From Pseudomonas lundensis (GTDB taxonomy: Bacteria > Pseudomonadota > Gammaproteobacteria > Pseudomonadales > Pseudomonadaceae), in NCBI RefSeq assembly GCF_002269125.1, contig NZ_NQKI01000029.1, forward strand, positions 1-63,557: 63,557 bases of DNA. The letters are read 5' to 3'. The translations under genes and the position numbers were made by a program. This document shows positions 12,001-20,800 of the stretch, in pieces. Under the pieces are notes generated by a model. It made no database searches. It saw nothing but the letters and a program-made list of their open reading frames with translations, and was not told the DNA's origin. Position 1 is the first letter of the stretch. Each line of letters opens with the position of its first letter.

Positions 12001-14810
12001 TCAATGCGCAAGCCGCGAATTTTTACCTGATGGTCGATGCGGCCGCAGTATTCAATGGCGCCATCGTCGCGATATCGGGCCAGATCGCCGGTGCGGTACA
12101 AACGCTCGCCGGTGCCAAACGGGTCGACCACAAAGCGTTCGGCCGTCAGCCCCGGACGGGCGTGGTAACCCCGGGCCAAACCACTGCCGGCCAGGTACAG
12201 CTCACCGATTGCGCCCCCTGGCAACGCGTGCAATTCGGGGCTCAGGATGTATGTGCGCAGGTTGGCAATCGGGCGGCCGATGGGCACGCTGTCGCGGCCT
12301 TCTTCCACGCACGTCCAGTGGGTGACGTCGATCGCGGCTTCGGTCGGCCCGTACAGGTTGTACAACGCCGCGCTCGGCAAGCTGCGCAGGGTCTGGCGCT
12401 GTAATTCGATCGGCAACGCTTCACCGCTACACACGATGCGTTGCAACGACGTGCACTGGCGAGCCTGATCGACGCTGATGAACGCTTGCAACATCGACGG
12501 CACAAAGTGCAGCGTAGTGATCGCCTGCTCCACGATCAGCGCCGCCAGCTGTTGCGGGTCGCGGTGTGCGCCGGGCGCTGCCACCACCAGCGTGGCGCCG
12601 TGCATCAGGGGCCAGAAAAACTCCCATACCGACACGTCAAAGCTGAACGGCGTCTTCTGCAACACCCGATCCGTTGCCTTCAGGTCATAGGCGGCTTGCA
12701 TCCACGCCAGGCGGTTGTACAGCGCGCCGTGGCTGTTGCCCGCGCCTTTCGGACGCCCGGTGGAGCCTGAGGTGTAGATGACATAGGCGAGGTTCTGCGC
12801 ACAGGCGAGGTTAGGCAGATTGCCGTCCTCGTCACCGGCCAGCCAGGCTTCGTCCGCTTGCACGCACACAACGGGCAACCCTTCAGGCAGCGGCAAGTGG
12901 GCCTGCACATGCGCTTGGGTCAGCAACAGGCTGATCGCACTGTCTTCAAACAGATAGGCCAGACGCTCAGCCGGGTATTCCGGGTCCAACGGCACATAAG
13001 CGCCCCCTGCCTTGAGAATTGCCAGCAGCCCGATGACCAGCTCCAGCGAGCGTTCGCACGCCACACCGACCCGCACTTCAGGCCCCACCCCCGCTTCGCG
13101 CAAACGCCGGGCCAGACGATTGGCACGCCGGTTCAGCGCGGCGTAGGTCAGGCTTTGCGCGCCAAACACCAGTGCACAGGCGTCAGGCGTGGCGGCGGCG
13201 TTCGCTTCGAAGTGCAACTGCACGCACGCGGGGCCGGGATAGCGGTGTTCGGTGGCATTGAGCCGGTAGCAGGTGGATTCAACTTCGGCTGCCGACAGCA
13301 TCGGCAATTCACCTACCGCGCAATCGGGATCGGCCACAATCGCCGCCAGCAGGTTGCGCCAATGTGCCGCCAACCGCTCGATACGCGGCGCATCAAACAG
13401 ATCGGTGGCGTAGGTCAGGCTGGCCATCAGGCACTCGCCTTCCTCATGGGTGTCCAGTTGCAGATCAAATTGCGTGGTGCGGCCCTGCCACTCCACCTGC
13501 TCAACTTGCAACCCGGCCAGCATCGCGCTCAGCGCGCCGGGTCGGCTTTGCTGGTGGTTGAACATCACTTGAAACAACGGGCTGTGGCTCAGGCTGCGCT
13601 CGCCCTGCAACGCCTGCACCAGACGCTCAAACGGCAAGTCCTGATAGGCCTGCGCATCCAGCGCTCGGTCGCGGGTCTGCTCCAGCAGGCGAGAAAATGG
13701 CAGGCGCCCCTCCAGTTCGGCGCGCACTACCTGGGTGTTGACGAAAAAACCGATCAACCCACGGGTCTCGGCGCGCGTGCGATTGGCCACCGGCACACCG
13801 ATGCGCAGGTCACGCTGGCCGCTGTAGCGGTGCAGCAGCGTCTGAAAACTGGCCAGCAGCAGCATGAATGGGGTCACGCCCTGCTGCCGGGCCAATCCCA
13901 TCAGGTTTTTCGCCAACTGCGGTTCAAGGGTGAAGTCCAGACGCGCCCCCTGCCGGGTCGGATGGGCCGGACGCGGGCGATCAGCGGGCAACTCCAGCAC
14001 CGGTTGCTCGTCACCCAGTTGCGCCCGCCACCAGTCCAGTTGACGCTCCAGTTCGCCAGCCTCCATCCAGCGCCGTTGCCACAGCGCGTAGTCGGCGTAC
14101 TGGATCGACAATTCAGGCAAGGTCACGGATTGGCCCCGGGCATGCGCGGCATACAGCTGCGAAAACTCATCGACCAGCACCCCCATCGACCAGCCATCGG
14201 CCACGATGTGGTGCAGGGTCACGACCAACACGTGATCGTCCGTGTCCAGTTGCAACAGGCTGACCCGCAGCAAGGGGCCGTGTTGCAGGTCGAACGGGCG
14301 GGCAATGTCCTGCTCCACCCAGGCCATCGCGTGGCTCATGCGTTCGGCGTCGGGCTGATCCCGCAGGTCGTGGCGCACGAGCTTCACAAAAGGGCCGCTG
14401 GCGACGGCAGGTTGCACTGACGCGGCGACCTTGAAGGCCTGGGGCGCGGCTTCGTCGCTTGCGCCTGCGACCACCGGGTCTGGCTCGACAAAGACACTGC
14501 GCAAACTGTGATGGCGCTCCAGCAAGGCGTCGAAGCTGCGTTGCAACGCCTCGACATTCAGCGCACCGCGCAGCCGCAAAGCCGTCGGTATGTGATACGC
14601 CGCGCCTTGCGGGTCCAGTTGCCACAAAAACCATTGCCGCTGTTGTGCGTACGACAGCTCGCAGGGCGCATCGGTGGGGGCTGTGGCCGGGATCGGCAAT
14701 TGGCCGAAGCTGACGCCCTGCTCCTGCATTTTCTGCAGAAAGTCACGGCGCTGGTGCGGCGCCAGGGCGGCGAAACGGTTGGCAATGCGCCACGCGGTAG
14801 CGTTTTCCAT
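3027..14810 (-). CDS. Pyoverdine-type nonribosomal peptide synthetase, C-A(Ser)-T-E-C-A(OHOrn)-T-C-A(OHOrn)-T-TE
   Basis: 3927 aa, three modules and a release domain. Approximate order: C1 50-490 (HHIVADGWS), A1 510-1020, T1 1045-1115 (LGGDSI), E 1125-1560 (HHLVVDGVSW, EGHGREDL), C2 1580-2010 (HHLLLDGWS), A2 2030-2550, T2 2565-2635 (LGGDSI), C3 2660-3090 (HHLLLDGWS), A3 3100-3590, T3 3610-3680 (LGGDSL), TE 3700-3925 (GWSLGG, VDTY, GGHYTLL). Specificity residues read by eye: A1 D-V-W-H-V-S-L-I-D-K, the serine code; A2 D-G-E-(A/C)-T-G-G-I-T-K; A3 D-G-E-(A/C)-C-G-G-V-T-K, matching the code I recall for hydroxyornithine. It should add D-Ser, OHOrn and OHOrn and then release the chain, often with the last OHOrn cyclised. 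T2 and C3 join without an E domain although C3 has the YPLSPMQQGMLFH start typical of C domains that follow E. The start overlaps the upstream NRPS stop by one base (TGATG). It fills the pvdD role as the terminal side-chain synthetase, but naming varies between strains. Confidence 0.93.
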   Translation of the reverse strand: MENATAWRIANRFAALAPHQRRDFLQKMQEQGVSFGQLPIPATAPTDAPCELSYAQQRQWFLWQLDPQGAAYHIPTALRLRGALNVEALQRSFDALLERHHSLRSVFVEPDPVVAGASDEAAPQAFKVAASVQPAVASGPFVKLVRHDLRDQPDAERMSHAMAWVEQDIARPFDLQHGPLLRVSLLQLDTDDHVLVVTLHHIVADGWSMGVLVDEFSQLYAAHARGQSVTLPELSIQYADYALWQRRWMEAGELERQLDWWRAQLGDEQPVLELPADRPRPAHPTRQGARLDFTLEPQLAKNLMGLARQQGVTPFMLLLASFQTLLHRYSGQRDLRIGVPVANRTRAETRGLIGFFVNTQVVRAELEGRLPFSRLLEQTRDRALDAQAYQDLPFERLVQALQGERSLSHSPLFQVMFNHQQSRPGALSAMLAGLQVEQVEWQGRTTQFDLQLDTHEEGECLMASLTYATDLFDAPRIERLAAHWRNLLAAIVADPDCAVGELPMLSAAEVESTCYRLNATEHRYPGPACVQLHFEANAAATPDACALVFGAQSLTYAALNRRANRLARRLREAGVGPEVRVGVACERSLELVIGLLAILKAGGAYVPLDPEYPAERLAYLFEDSAISLLLTQAHVQAHLPLPEGLPVVCVQADEAWLAGDEDGNLPNLACAQNLAYVIYTSGSTGRPKGAGNSHGALYNRLAWMQAAYDLKATDRVLQKTPFSFDVSVWEFFWPLMHGATLVVAAPGAHRDPQQLAALIVEQAITTLHFVPSMLQAFISVDQARQCTSLQRIVCSGEALPIELQRQTLRSLPSAALYNLYGPTEAAIDVTHWTCVEEGRDSVPIGRPIANLRTYILSPELHALPGGAIGELYLAGSGLARGYHARPGLTAERFVVDPFGTGERLYRTGDLARYRDDGAIEYCGRIDHQVKIRGLRIELGEVEARLQELPQVQEAVVLALDNQLVAYLVPTDAPLAHDVQAQGPWCDVLRERLLKSLPDYMVPTHLLLIERMPLSPNGKLDRTLLPAPQVSVSQRVFEAPRSDNERQLAAIWQQVLGVEQVGRQDNFFTLGGDSIISIQVVSRARRAGLRLQPRDLFQQPTLQALAAVVSEQVVVHCAQGPVVGRQTLTPVQHWFFENQTVQPQHWNQSVLLEVREPLDLLRLQTAVQRVLAHHDALRLQFRQTDGQWTARYVPLDSAAATDLLWTAQVQSEEALQGLCDEAQRSLSLHDGPLLRAVLIDHEGGGQRLLLVIHHLVVDGVSWRILLEDLQAAYADQPLPEKTGALQDWANQLGAYATSEALTAECNGWQQHLQDACAVLPNARPQASQAVRHRQVVSLGLDRERTRQLLQQAPAAYRTQVNDLLLTALARALCDWTGDANALIQLEGHGREDLFDAIDLTRTVGWFTSLFPVKLTPTPDLATSIKAIKQQLREIPGKGLGFGLLRYQGPAEVQARLAALPTPRVTFNYLGQFDQSFSDDALFVPARQASGAAQSPDSPLANWLSVDGQVFGGALKLDLSFSQECFDKADIQALAEAIEANLHALVAHCIDPLHSGVTPADFPLADLNQAQLDQLPVAARQIEDVYPLSPMQRGLLFHSVYEPLAGAYVNQLSVEVTGLDATRLGQAWQATLDAHPILRSGFHWPPGAAQPVQVVQRTLELPLTVLDWRGRADQAAELHLLARSERLQFDPAQPPLLRLALVRLDEQRQQLIYTHHHLLLDGWSNALLLGEVLQRYAGQAVASHHGRFADYIGWLQGQDAVADEAFWRTQLAGLESPTLLAQSVAYTASEPAGEYADHRQVFDATSSAAFTAFARHHAITLNTLVQGAWALLLQRYSGQQTVAFGATVAGRPVDLPGAEQQLGLFINTLPVISQPQAAESVAQWLGRLQAHNLELREHEFTALSDVQRWAGRAGEPLFDSLLVFENFPIAEALQQGAPDGLRFSLPDNHERTNYPLTLAAVSEGHLSLTWSYLLSHFSPSVIARMSQHLACLLNAMVAAPQARLGELPLLSEGERQQLLHDWNPAPEPQTGHCVHQLIEAQAAIRPEATALIAADTTFSYYDLNQRANRLAHRLRELGVGPEVRVGLAVERSPQMIIGLLAILKAGGVYVPLDPAYPAERLGYLMQDSGIALLLTQSWLRQQMPQVEGLPVLELDREAVAHLPGTDLRNLTDAQNLAYLIYTSGSTGRPKGVSVAHGPLAMHCLSIGALYGMTPQDRELQFASISFDGAHERWLTPLVFGSALMPRDDELWSVQRTCEEIERHGITIACFTPSYLLQMTDYMGEAGRALPIRSYTVGGEGMPKHAFDEVQRVLQPPRIINGYGPTETVITPLIWCAYPGTQFDSAFLPIGRPVGQRSAYVLDSQLQPLPVGVAGELYLGGEGIARGYHQRPDLTAERFVPDPFVAGARLYRSGDLARLREDGVVEYLGRIDQQVKIRGFRIELGEIEACLLEHDGVREAFVVDREGPLSRQLAGYIVARDPLADEAGLREALMTHLRTRLPAHMMPAHLMCLAALPLTPNGKLDRQALPAPEACRQVAERVLPATPAESLLAVVWQDVLGLDAVGVTENFFELGGDSIISLQAVSRAGALGLAFTPKHLFEAQTIRALAQRAVAATPRVTQALDTVPFAQAPPTVPVARNGLDDLYPLSPMQQGMLFHCIESPELNLYVNQLSVAVEGLQVDRFRAAWGTLLERHEVLRAAFLWRDGLADPLQAVYQHVQVPIAELDWREHTAPEAALQALAADDQARGFDLSSPPLMRFTLVRLGDNRHQMIWTYHHLLLDGWSASRLLGEMLRLYAHQALPALTGRYADYIHWLAQQDASVAEGFWRERLDGLQTPTILANAVNSDGSGHGVLYSYLDSDATRRLHGFATQQRVTLNTLVQAAWLLLLQRHTGQRSVAFGATVAGRPIQLPGAQDMLGLFINTLPVIQTLDPQQTLGDWLRELQDYNLSIRDFEHTPLADIQRWAGQGGQGLFDSIIVFENHPVDRALRGEQDGELRFAEVGSGGVTNFPMDVMVSATDQGLEVEYLYLRERFTAPQVEAIRAQLEGLLAQLPQDAQCLIGDIGLPQARIEQARVQAPATDLVQGFMAQVLRQPHAVALICDGRELTYAALNRQVDALAAHVQGRGIGPETLVAVALPRSEQTIVAFLAVLKAGAAYVPLDLDYPAERLAFMLADSGASLLLCNSDVDLRVAFSAATPRLLLDQLSGQAPLPRAVESLAGHLAYLIYTSGSTGQPKGVAVARQPIARHCQGIIDAYGLNPDSRELHFMSFAFDGAQERWLSVLLAGGSLVIRDDQLWTPEQTLLALREQRVTVACFPPAYLQQLAEVALVQGNPPPVHTYCFGGDAVPDASFELVKRALRPQRLINGYGPTETVVTPLLWRAEMTDCCEAAYAPIGRGVAGRGLYVLDADLNPLPAGVSGELYLGGECLARGYHRQPGLSAERFVPDPFDAKGGRMYRTGDRVRQRECGLIDYLGRLDQQVKIRGFRIELGEVEACLRQCEGVQDAAVKVVEGATGKQLAGYVVASGPLLERALKAQLQAQLPDYMVPTHIVQMARFPLSANGKLDRRALPEPQVAQGTYRAPRNALEQALVQIWQEVLGLEQVGIDDNFFELGGDSLHVLKVISRVRNQSLPGFSLKLRDLMQKPCIAELSGVEPAAIAQAPDPLLALNSRVSDVPPLFCLHAGFGTVFDYEPLARQLDGRRSVYGVQCRMLLDPEWQDTSLQNMAQAYAGRIREQQADGPYYLLGWSLGGALTLLVAQTLEAQGQQVAFAGLVDTYVAGAAEATDGREDLQDFLRFVLGLSERQVCGLMDEQGRSAEQVIAAALAEPHPGLGGHGLLGAAELSHIFAVGARLKALALQQPMLPATRVQAHHWWAAGRDEERHVHEAQVGAGASHSVLKGGHYTLLRQAALLNRLEQLLAGQAERV

Positions 14811-17800
14811 CAGTTGATCTCCATCTCGTCGAGCAGCGATTCAAGCGCGCTCAAACGTGCATCGTTATCCGCAGGCGTTTGTGCCTGTGCCACTGCGGCA
14901 TAGGCTTGCAGGTCGGCAGCTTCGAACAGCGCACGCAGCGCCAGCTCGATGCCCAGTTCCAGTTCAACCCGGGCATTGGCCTGGGCTGCGAGCAACGAGT
15001 GCCCGCCCAATTCAAAGAAATTGTCATGACGACCCACCCGCTCCACGTGCAACACGCTGGCCCAGATGGCCGCAAGCCGGGTTTCAAGCTCCCCGACCGG
15101 GGCGCTGTAAGGCCGCTGCCCGTCTTCAGCCTCGGGTGGCGGCAAGGCCTTGCGGTCGAGCTTGCCGTTGCCGGTCAAGGGCAGCGCGTCCAGCAGCCTC
15201 CAGTGGCTAGGCACCATGTAGTCCGGCAGGTCGACCTTGAGCGCTGCACGCAAGTGTTCGCGCCAGGCCAGCGGATCGGCTGGCGTGTCGATGGCTACCA
15301 CGTAGGCGCAGAGTTGGGGGCCTTGGGCGCTCGCATGCACCGTCAACACCGCCTCAGCGACCCCGGGTTGCTGCTTGAGGCAGGTCTCGATTTCCCCCAG
15401 TTCGATGCGGAAACCGCGAATCTTCACTTGCTGGTCGATGCGGCCCAGGTAGTCGATGTTGCCGTCCGCGCGCTGGCGGGCCAAGTCGCCGCTGCGGTAC
15501 AGGCGTTCGCCCGGCGCAAACGGACTGGGCACAAAGCGTTCAGCGCTGAGCCCGGCGCGGCCGTGATAGCCCCGCGCTAGCCCTTGGCCAGCGATGTACA
15601 GCTCCCCCGCGCATCCCGGTGGCACGGGGTGCAACTGGCTGTCGAGCAAGTACCAGCTTAAGTCGCTGAGCGGGCGACCGATCGGGCTCTGGACGTTGGC
15701 CTCTAGATCGGCCGGACTCAGCGCACGGAACGTCACGTGCACTGTGGTTTCGGTAATGCCGTACATATTGACCAGCGTTGTGGCGCGCTCGCCAAAGCGC
15801 TCATACCACGGTCGCAGGCTCGACAGCTCCAGCACTTCCCCGCCAAAAATCACCCAGCGCAAAGCCAGCGCTTGCGGGCTCTGGCACGCCACCGGTATCA
15901 GTTGCCGGAACGCGGTCGGGGTCTGGTTGAGCACGGTGACGCCTTCGTCACACAACAACTGATGAAACGCTTGCGGCTCGCGGCTGATGAAATACGGCAC
16001 GATCACCAGTCGCCCCCCGCTGCACAGGGCGCCAAACAGCTCCCACACCGAGAAGTCAAAAGCGTAGGAATGGAACAGCGTCCACACGTCGTTCGGGTTA
16101 AAACCAAACACCTGCTCGGTGGCGCTCAGCAAACGGGTGACGTTGCCATGGCTGAGCAAGGCGCCTTTAGGCCGCCCGGTGGAACCCGAGGTGTAAATCA
16201 CGTAAGCCAGGTTGTCCGGGTGGGTCAGGTTCGGCAGGTTGTCGGCACTGAACCTGTCCAGCGCCATCTGCTCCAGGCACAGGGTCTGAACCCCGACGTG
16301 CGGCGGCAGGTTCTCCAACAGGTGCTCCTGAGTCAGCAGCAAGCGGATGCCGCTGTCCTCGATCATGTAGCTCAAGCGTTCGGCCGGGTAGTGCGGGTCC
16401 AAAGGTACGTAAGCGCCACCAGCCTTGAGGATGGCCAGTACGCCCACCACCAGCGGTATCGCACGCTCCGTGGCAATGCCCACCCGCACCTCCGGGCCGA
16501 CACCCCGTTCGCGCAGCTTGCGCGCCAGTTGATTGGAACGTGCGTTAAGGTCGCCGTAATCGAGCGACTGTTCGCCACAGCGCAACGCCACAGCGTGCGG
16601 CTGGGCAGCCGCCTGCGCCTCAAACAGCTGATGCAAGGCTGGCGCCACGGGCTGAACTTCAACCTGCGGGTTCCAGTGCCGGAGCAGCGCCTGTTGCTCG
16701 CCGGGTGCCAACAGCTCAAGCGCCGCAATCCGTTGCTGGGGCTCGCGCACCACAGCACGTAACAGGTTCAGCCAGTGCCCGGCCAAGCGTTCGATCGTGG
16801 CGGCGTCGTACACATCGCTGGCGTAGGTCAGGCTGGCGTGCAATTGCTCGCCCTGTTCTTCGGTGTCCAGCGCCAGGTCGAACTGCGCCGTGTGCTGTTG
16901 CCACACCATGCGCTGGATGACCAGCCCCGGCACGCTGCGCTCGACGCTCTCACCGATCTGCCGCTGGTGATTGAACAGCACCTGGAACAACGGGCTGTGG
17001 CTCAGGCTGCGCTCGGGTTGCAGCGCATCCACCAGTTGCTCGAACGGCAGCTCTTGATGGGCCTGCGCCCACAACGCGGTTTTCTTGACCTGTTGCAGCA
17101 GGCTGGCAAACGTCTGTTGGCCGTCGATGTCGGCGCGCAGCACCTGGGTGTTGATGAAAAAACCGATCAGGCCTTCGGTCTCAAGGTGGTTGCGCCCGGC
17201 CGTGGGCACGCCGACGTTGATCGCCGACTGGCCACTGTAGCGATGCAGCACGGCCTGGTAACTGGCCAGCAGCAACATGAACAGGGTCACGTTGTGTTGC
17301 TGCGCCAACTGCCGCAAACCGGCCGCCAGTTCAGGCTCAACGGCCAGTTCCAGGCGCGCCCCGCGTTCGCTGCGAATCGCCGGTCGGGTCAGTTCGCTGG
17401 GCAACTCAAGGGGCGGGTGCTGGTGACCCAGATGGGCCGTCCAGGCACTCAACTGACGCTCGCCCTCCCCGGCCTGCAACCCGTCCCGTTGCCAGACTGC
17501 ATAATCGGCGTAGCTCACCGCCAGGGCAGGCAGTTCGGGTGCTTGCCCCTGAGCGTGGGCCTGATACAAGGCGCTGAACTCATCGACCATCACTTGCATC
17601 GACCAGCCATCGGCCGCGATGTGGTGCACCGTCAGCACCAGCACCTGTTCCTCGGCTCCGACCGTGAGCAGCAACACGCGCAGCAGCGGGCCGTTACGCA
17701 GGTCGAAGGGTTGACGCATCTCTTCAGCGATCCGCGCCTGAACCTCGGCCTCGGCCTCGGCCGGGGCCGCCAGGGTCAGCTCGCGCAGGGCCAACGGCAG

Positions 17801-20800
17801 GCTGGCATGCTCGACGCCTCGTGCGTGTTCGCCATCCTGAATAAAGGTGGTGCGCAAGGTGGCGTGCCGCGCTTGCAGGTCATTGAAGCTACGCAGCAGG
17901 GCGTCGCGATTCAGCGCGCCTTTGAGCCGCAGCGCGACCGGGATGTTGTAAGCGGCGCTGGCCGGGTCCAGTTGCCAGAGAATCCACTGCCGTTGTTGTG
18001 CGTACGACAGCACGGCCGCCTGACCGTGCGCCATCGGCCGCAAGGCCGGTGCACTTTGCATTTGCGGTTGCGCCTGGCAACGGGCCGCAAACTCGCTGAG
18101 CACGCTGGTTTCAAACAAGCTGCTGAGGGGCAGTTCAATCATCAATTGCTGACGCACGCGGGACACCACTTGCGCCACCAACAGCGAATGGCCGCCCAGT
18201 TCGAAGAAATTGTCGTCGCGGCTGACGGCGTCCAGCTTGAAGACTTCCTGCCAGATCGCGGCAATACGCGACTCAATCCCCGCGTGGGGGGCCACCACCT
18301 CCCGCTGCCAGTCGGCCGCGTGCACCTGGGCCAAGGCCTTGCGATCCACCTTGCCGTTGGCATTGAGCGGCAAGTGGTCCAGAGGCAGCCATTGCAACGG
18401 CACCATGTAATCGGGCAACTGCGCCTTGAGCGCAGCTTTCAGTTGCTCACGCAGCGTTGACCACTGCGGCGCCGAGTCGTGCGCCACGACAAACGCCACC
18501 AGCGCTTTGCCGGTCGGGCTGTCCTGCACCACCACGGCCGCTTCACGCACGCCGTTCAGGTCGCGCAGGCGCGATTCAATTTCACCCAGCTCAATGCGGA
18601 ACCCGCGCACTTTTACCTGTTGGTCGATACGGCCCACGTACTCCAGTTGGCCGTCTGTTCGACGGCGCGCCAGATCGCCGGTGCGGTACAGCCGTTCACC
18701 CGGCTGCCGGGCGTAAGGATTGGGCAAGAACACGCAGGCAGTGCGCAACGGATCGCCAACGTAACCGCGTCCTACACCGGTGCCAGCCACATACAGTTCG
18801 CCCACCACCCCGGTCGGCACCGGCTGCAACCCGCCATCGAGCACGTACAGGCGATTGTTGTCGGTGGCCAGGCCAATCGGCAGGTACGCGCTTTCGGCCG
18901 AAGCTGCATCCACCCGGAACAGCGCCACGTCGTCCGAGCACTCTGCCGGGCCGTAGGCGTTGACTAGACCGATTCCGGGGTAACGCTGCAGCCAGCGTCG
19001 CGCCAGTTCAGGCGGCATGGCCTCGCCGGTGGGCAGCATCCAGCGCAAACCCGTCAAGGGGCGATCAGGTTCGTCCAACAGGCTCTGGATCAGCGACGGC
19101 ACGCTCTCCAGCACGCTGATACCGCGTGCCGCCACATGGCCCAGCAGCGCGGCCGGGTCATGGGCGATGGTGTTCGGCACGATGTCCACCTGCGCCCCCA
19201 ACAGCGGCGCAGCGAGGAATTGCCACACAGAAATATCAAAACTCTGAGACGCGGTCTGGGCAATGACAGCGTCACGGCCCAGGTCGAGGTAGGGGCGTTT
19301 GCTCAACTGGTTGTTGAGCATCCCTGCCTGCTCGACCATGACTCCTTTCGGGGTGCCGGTAGAACCTGAGGTGAAGATCACGTACGCCAAATGATCTGGC
19401 CCGGTGTAGATACCCGGCCGCGCGCTGGAGAACCCCTGCGCCTGCACGTCATCCCACACCACCAATCGCGGGGGGTGCGCCGGGGCTAATTGCGCCAGCA
19501 ATGCCCGCGCCTGATCGCCACAGGCCGCAGTGGCCACCAGCACCGGCACGTGCCCCAGTTGCAGCAAGTCGAGCAAACGCCCGGCAGGCAGTTGCGGGTC
19601 CAGCGGCAGGTAAGCAGCGCCAGCCTTGAAGCTGCCCAGCATCATGCCCAGCAGCTCAAGGCTGCGTTCGGCCAGCAGCGCCACCGGCTGATCGACGCCC
19701 ACCCCCGCCGCCATCAAGGCATGGCCGAGTCGGTTGGCACGGGTTTCCAGCTCGCGGTACGTCCAGTGCTGATCGAGGCACGTCGCCACCACGTGTTGCG
19801 GGTGCGCGTCGTGCTGCGCTTCAAACAGGCGCACATAACCTTCGGCCAGCGGGTAGTCGCGGTCGGTGTGATTGCCCGCCTGCAACAGGTGCTCACGCTC
19901 GGCGGCGTCGACTACCGGCAGATCGGCAAATTGCCCATCTGCATGCTCGCCAATGGCCAGCAGCAGGCGTTTGAAATCGGCCAGCAAACGCTCGGCCGTG
20001 GCGTCGTCGAAGAAACGCTTGTCGTAAGACAGGTGCAGGCCCAGCGCATCGCCGGGGTACACCACCACGGTCATCGGGTAGTTGGTGTGGGTGCGGGCAC
20101 TGTCGGACTTGGCGCTGATTTGCTCGGCGCCTGTGACCACGGCACTTTCCACCGGCGCGTTTTCATAGACAAACAAGCTGTCGAATATCGACTGGCCTTT
20201 GTCCAGCCCACTGCACGCCTGAATCTGCAACAGCGGCAAATGCTCGTGCTCACGCAGCGCCAGGTTGTGTTCAAACAGGCCTTGCAGCCACGCCTGCACG
20301 CTGACGTCCTGCCCGGCACGCGGCAGTTGTATGCGCAGCGCAATGCTGTTGATGAACAGGCCCACGGTGTCCTGCATCTCGGGGCGATTGACCGGTCGAC
20401 CGGCCACGGTCACGCCAAACAACACTTCATCGAGGCCACTGTAGCGCTGCAATACCAATGCCCAGGCCGCCTGGGTCAGGGTGTTGACGGTGAGCTGATA
20501 ACGCTGGGCCAACGCACGCAGGGCTCGGCCCTGACTGACCTGCAGATCGGCGTACACATCGCCGATCTGCGAGAAACCACCCTGACGCCGCATGGGCCGG
20601 TCAAACGGCAATGGGGTCGGTTGTTCAAAGCCCGCCAGCTCTTGTGTCCAGGCCTGTAGTGCCTCCCGTTCGCCCTGCGCTTGCAGCCACTGAATGAAGT
20701 CGCGGTAACGGCCTGCGGGGGGCAAGCTGCGTTGGCCGCTATAGAGCGTGAAGAAATCTTGCAGCAGCAGCGAGCGGCACCAGGCATCGATCAGGATGTG

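Noticed and set aside
12858..18460. Long plus-strand open frames (about 520 and 561 codons at 12858-14420 and 16775-18460) opposite the synthetases
   Set aside because: Shadow frames of the NRPS genes; composition is Gln/His/Arg-rich, typical of antisense reading of this codon usage.
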